Part shown: positions 60,656 through 64,000 of the stretch, piece after piece
How the letters are laid out: the number at the start of each line of letters is the position of its first letter
How positions within the stretch are numbered: the first letter of the stretch is position 1
NCBI GenBank assembly: GCA_026826555.1
Contig: JAKSZT010020895.1
Location: forward strand, 2,962,766-3,026,765
Reading direction: 5' to 3'
DNA from: Tolypeutes matacus
Lineage: Eukaryota; Chordata; Mammalia; Cingulata; Chlamyphoridae
DNA: 64,000 bases
The notes under the pieces: model-generated
What the model saw: the letters and a program-made list of their open reading frames with translations, nothing else
Told to the model about the DNA's origin: nothing
Database searches by the model: none
Position numbers and translations under genes: made by a program

Positions 60656-62246
60656 TATTACATCTCAATTGTTTTTACCATAAATTGTTGTTGCATTTCA
60701 TCATATGCTGTTATTTATACATATTAGAATTCTGTCACAGATATTCTCCTTAAACTTTTTAATGTGGGGAATGGCATTTTATATTTTTAAATCATTTACC
60801 ATCCTTACATTGCTGAGATAATATTTACTTGGTAATATTTATATTTAAGAATGTTTATATCTTGCTGATTTTCATTATGATATCATTTAATCATTTTGTA
60901 TGATATAAAAGATACAATATAGTCATCAAGTGAGTTGGTAATTTTTTCTAAGTATAAAATTTTTTTAAGACAAAGCATTTGATGTTGTTGCTGTGTTCTT
61001 CTTTGAAGTTTTAGAAAAATTGTTCTGAAATTAATCTAGATATGATATTTTGTGTTTACATTTATAGCTGCATAATTACTTACTTTTATTTTTTTCCTCT
61101 TTCTTCTGTGTTCTTTTGGAACAGTTATAGTTTTCTAGAAAATCTTAGTTTAATTTGAATTTTCAAACATACAAATAAAATTTCTTTCAAGGCATATTCT
61201 GATATTTTTATTCTTCCTAAGTGTATTGCCTACATTTTAAAAGTATCATTCCTTTATAATTTTCCTCCTTCTCAATCAATATTGAGAGGCTTTGTCTATT
61301 GTCTTAGTCTTTTCAAAGCATTAGGTTTTATTTATATTAAATAGTGCTGTTTGTTCAGTTGGTCTGAGAGTGCTCCCCACATTCTAAAGATGTCTGGGAG
61401 AAAGGTGACCTCCTCAAACACTATGGAGTCTTGCAAGTTACTGAAGATAGGGTATGTCGCCACCTTTTAAGCCAAAACCAGGTTTGGCGCTATCCTGAAG
61501 CAAGAAGGTCTCCATGGCTGCGCTGAGCTTAACATTGTGCTGCTTCCAAGAAGCTGGGTATAGAGAGTTACTGGCCTACGCCTGTGACAGCTCTGTTTTC
61601 AATAAGTGGCTAGCAATTACGACTGTAATGGGATTTACCCTGGCACAGAGAAAAGCAGTTTCTTGCATCAGAAAACTATAGGCAAACTATGGTCATCAAA
61701 CATTGGCCTCTACAGATCCTGGATATATGAGGAGAGATTGATAAAGCCTTTACAGTGCAGTAGTCTTTGAAGGCATTAACAGGAGTCACTTTATTGCAAT
61801 TTGGACAGATTCTAGAATCCCATTCAAGATGGGATGGTTTGCAAGTAACAAGGAGTAAGTAAAATTTGTAAATGAGGTGTATGTTTCATCCAGAACACAA
61901 TATATTAGGCTTGTTTCATCGTGGGTGCTGAGAGTCAGTACCTGTTTCCTGATAATGTAAGGGATGGAGTGACCATAGATTTAGCAAATAATTTTGAAGA
62001 ATTTAACTGAGGCAGTGGGATCTTGCACTATATATGGGGGAGTGACCCATCCCTTTATTTGTGAGGTCCTTTGTGAATATTTGTTTATCTTGAATGAGTG
62101 TGTCAAATGAATGCCATAGAAGGAGAATATTGTCAAAGCAATATTATAGCTGTCTTCTTCTAGAAAGTTGGATTCAGTTCAGATTTTGACTACAAATATT
62201 GTGTGAGATGGCAAAGCTGCTGAGACACTAAAAGATTACCCAGAAA
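60656..62246. other. Intergenic DNA, one unclassified richer stretch
   Basis: AT-rich to 61335. Positions 61340-61930 are less AT-rich and read like a structured old element or decayed gene copy. They start with a tRNA-like GTTTGTTCAGTTGGTCTGAG, followed by a short frame from an ATG at 61390. I could not identify them on either strand. Confidence 0.4.
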
Positions 62247-62720
62247 TTTTAGTTCGTCAGGATGTTATGACAAAAACCACACAATAGGTTGGCTGGAACA
62301 ATGGGAATTTATTGGCCCACAATTTCAGAGGCTAGAAGTACAAATGCAAGGCATCTGCGTGATCATGCTTTCTCCCTAAATCTGTAGTATTCTTGTGCTG
62401 GCTTGCCAAGATTCTTGGGTTACCAGTATTTCTGTCTCATGTCCTATGGCAATCTCCTCCCCCTTGCATCTGATTTCTGCCTATTTCCAACTTCTTCCTG
62501 CGAGGCCTTAGCTCTAACTCATTGTTTCTGAATTTCTTCCTTTTATAAAGGAATCTAGTAATATAGGTTAAGAACCACCATGATTCAGTTGTGTCACATC
62601 ATAATTAAAATTAATATCTTCAAATGTTTCCATGTACAATGGGTCTATTTCCATGGTAATGCAAATTAAGATGAATAACATGTCACTTTTTGAGTTACAT
62701 AATTCAATGTGTTACACCAG
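62247..62720 (-). mobile_element. MaLR-like LTR, old
   Basis: On the plus strand it starts with TTTTAGTTCGTCAGGATGTTATGACAAAAACCAC-type text and the ACAATGGGAATTTATTGG block, like the reverse complement of MST/MLT LTR 3' ends. It ends near ATTCAATGTGTTACACC. No target duplication was located. Confidence 0.6.
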
Positions 62721-63600
62721 TTCAGGTGTGTCCCTTCAGAGGTGAAAGCAAAGTGAGGCTAAGAGGCATTTGAAACAGGCACTGAAAAGAACATATTAGC
62801 TAAATCTCTAATAGCAGCATAATTACAAGTTACTTGTTGAATGAAATCCATGATTTCAATAATATTAAGTAATGATGTCTTAGGGTTTGTGTATTAGTCT
62901 GCCATAGTTAAGTCATCTAACTAAGTTATGAAATGAATTAAAAAAAAGAAAAAGGAAACAGGTGAGAACTAGAAAATATAGTTACAATTACATAATGCTA
63001 TATGAAAACAGTTTGAATGATCAAATATAAATGCTCTGTTGCTTGACTTTAAGTGTGAGTCAGTAGTTGATGCTTTTCTTCTGAAGACTTTAATAGACTC
63101 CCAACTTGTTTCTTATTTTTATTGTATTATACAATGACCAATTTATGTGTTGTTTAGGTGGAATTTGTCAAGATGATCCTGTTAGTGAGATTGTAATATT
63201 GTGGGAATAACTAACAGAAAACCCTTTTCCTAAAGCAGGGGGAAGACCAGATAGAAAGCTGACATAGACCCAGATGCTGGGAGAAAGTATATCCAGGCAC
63301 AAGCAAAGAATCCAAAAAGTCCTGCAACTGGAGATCCAGGAAAGAGTTGCTAACAGGGTGAGAAAGTTGAATGTCTCAATCAATGGTATCAGCTCCTTAA
63401 GGAGACCCACCCAGCAGTCAATCCATGTAAAGTGAAAGTGTGAGGCTCAGGTAGTACTACAGGTCTTTCATTGAGTAACTGTGTCTTTGGTATGAATATT
63501 TTGCTCAGAAGTAAAGGTAGAGGCCCTGGGTATGGGAGGAGATTGAAGTAAAATAGACCCTTATCAGAGATTGGAAATTGGTTACAGAACAAGAATTCAG
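62721..63600. other. Intergenic DNA, nothing recognised
   Basis: No gene or named repeat. Short minus-strand frames at 63168-63613 show no known domain. Confidence 0.5.
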
Positions 63601-63614
63601 ACCCAGAGATCATG

Positions 63615-63925
63615 AAAAAAGAAAAAGGAAAGAAAAGAAAATTTAGACCCAGACATAATAGAGAAAAATAAAAGGAAAATATAAAGGAATAGGGAAAGGA
63701 AAAGGGAAAAGAAAAGGAAAAGAAAAAGGAAAAAGGAAGGGAAGGGAAGGGAAGGGAAGGAAAGGAAAGGAAAGGAAAGAAAGGAAAGGAAAGGAAAGGA
63801 AAGGAAAGGAAAGGAAAGGAAAGGAAAAAGAAAAGAAGAAAAGGAAAGGAAAAAGAGAAGAAAAGAAATAAAAGTAAAGCAAAGAAAAAAGAAAAAAGGA
63901 AAAAGAGAAAAGAAAAGAAAAGGAG
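63615..63925 (+). repeat. Polypurine (GGAAA)n/(GAAAA)n tract
   Basis: About 310 bases are almost only A and G on the plus strand, with a regular GGAAA core at about 63741-63820. Minus-strand frames through it are F, L, P and S strings and not proteins. Confidence 0.95.
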
Positions 63926-64000
63926 GATTGTTTTCAGATCCAGGACAATAGTTACAGAGAATCAGGCAAATTGAGGTGACAACGTTGTACATTTTGCTGA

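Noticed and set aside
61390..61480. Possible decayed lysozyme-like or other gene copy suggested by a short frame from ATG
   Set aside because: The resemblance was slight and broke down after a few residues, so I list it only as unclassified.
63597..63992. 131-codon minus-strand open frame
   Set aside because: It is a translation of the polypurine tract.
1..64000. CRISPR array, phage or bacterial defence system
   Set aside because: No regularly spaced repeats, no bacterial gene density and no ribosome-binding signals. All dispersed repeats are mammalian retroelements.

Overview
The window looks like mammalian nuclear DNA from a xenarthran, most likely an armadillo (Dasypus type). It is AT-rich and dense in L1 sequence. 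It also carries tRNA-derived SINEs of the DAS type, which as far as I recall are confined to Xenarthra. The only gene family in it is class II olfactory receptors of the OR6C type, so it is probably part of an OR6C cluster (12q13 in human). There is no sign of operons, CRISPR arrays or other prokaryotic features.

Layout. 1-7 kb: AT-rich DNA with two MaLR-like LTRs (974-1544 and 5320-6100), the second split by a SINE, plus old L1 fragments. 7.1-18.3 kb: L1 sequence on the minus strand. One nearly full-length element (8828-18340) is interrupted by a composite insertion that joins another L1 3' end to a retrocopy of the CSNK2B mRNA. 18.3-26.7 kb: mostly single-copy-looking DNA around a broken OR6C-like pseudogene (21884-22791). 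26.7-33.6 kb: a decayed full-length plus-strand L1 split by a MaLR-like LTR. 34-40.5 kb: older L1 pieces, a young-looking truncated L1 with clear target-site duplications that contains a U4 snRNA fragment, and an MLT1-like LTR. 40.8-46.0 kb and 52.1-60.7 kb: two diverged direct copies of one segment, separated by LTR and L1 insertions. The second copy carries the only intact gene, an OR6C-type receptor (56715-57686, minus). The first lacks that gene, with the gap edge just upstream of the start codon. 60.7-64 kb: AT-rich DNA, another MaLR-like LTR and a long purine tract.

Function. The single intact gene would encode a G-protein-coupled odorant receptor used in olfactory neurons. Everything else is retrotransposon debris, pseudogenes or unassigned intergenic DNA. 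I found no new multi-gene system. The observations most worth checking are structural: an apparent two-template retroinsertion (L1 RNA plus CSNK2B mRNA), a perfect 74-bp inverted duplication beside the site where the receptor gene is missing, and the duplicated segment itself. All homology statements come from reading and recalled family knowledge. Boundaries marked approximate were not aligned by computer.
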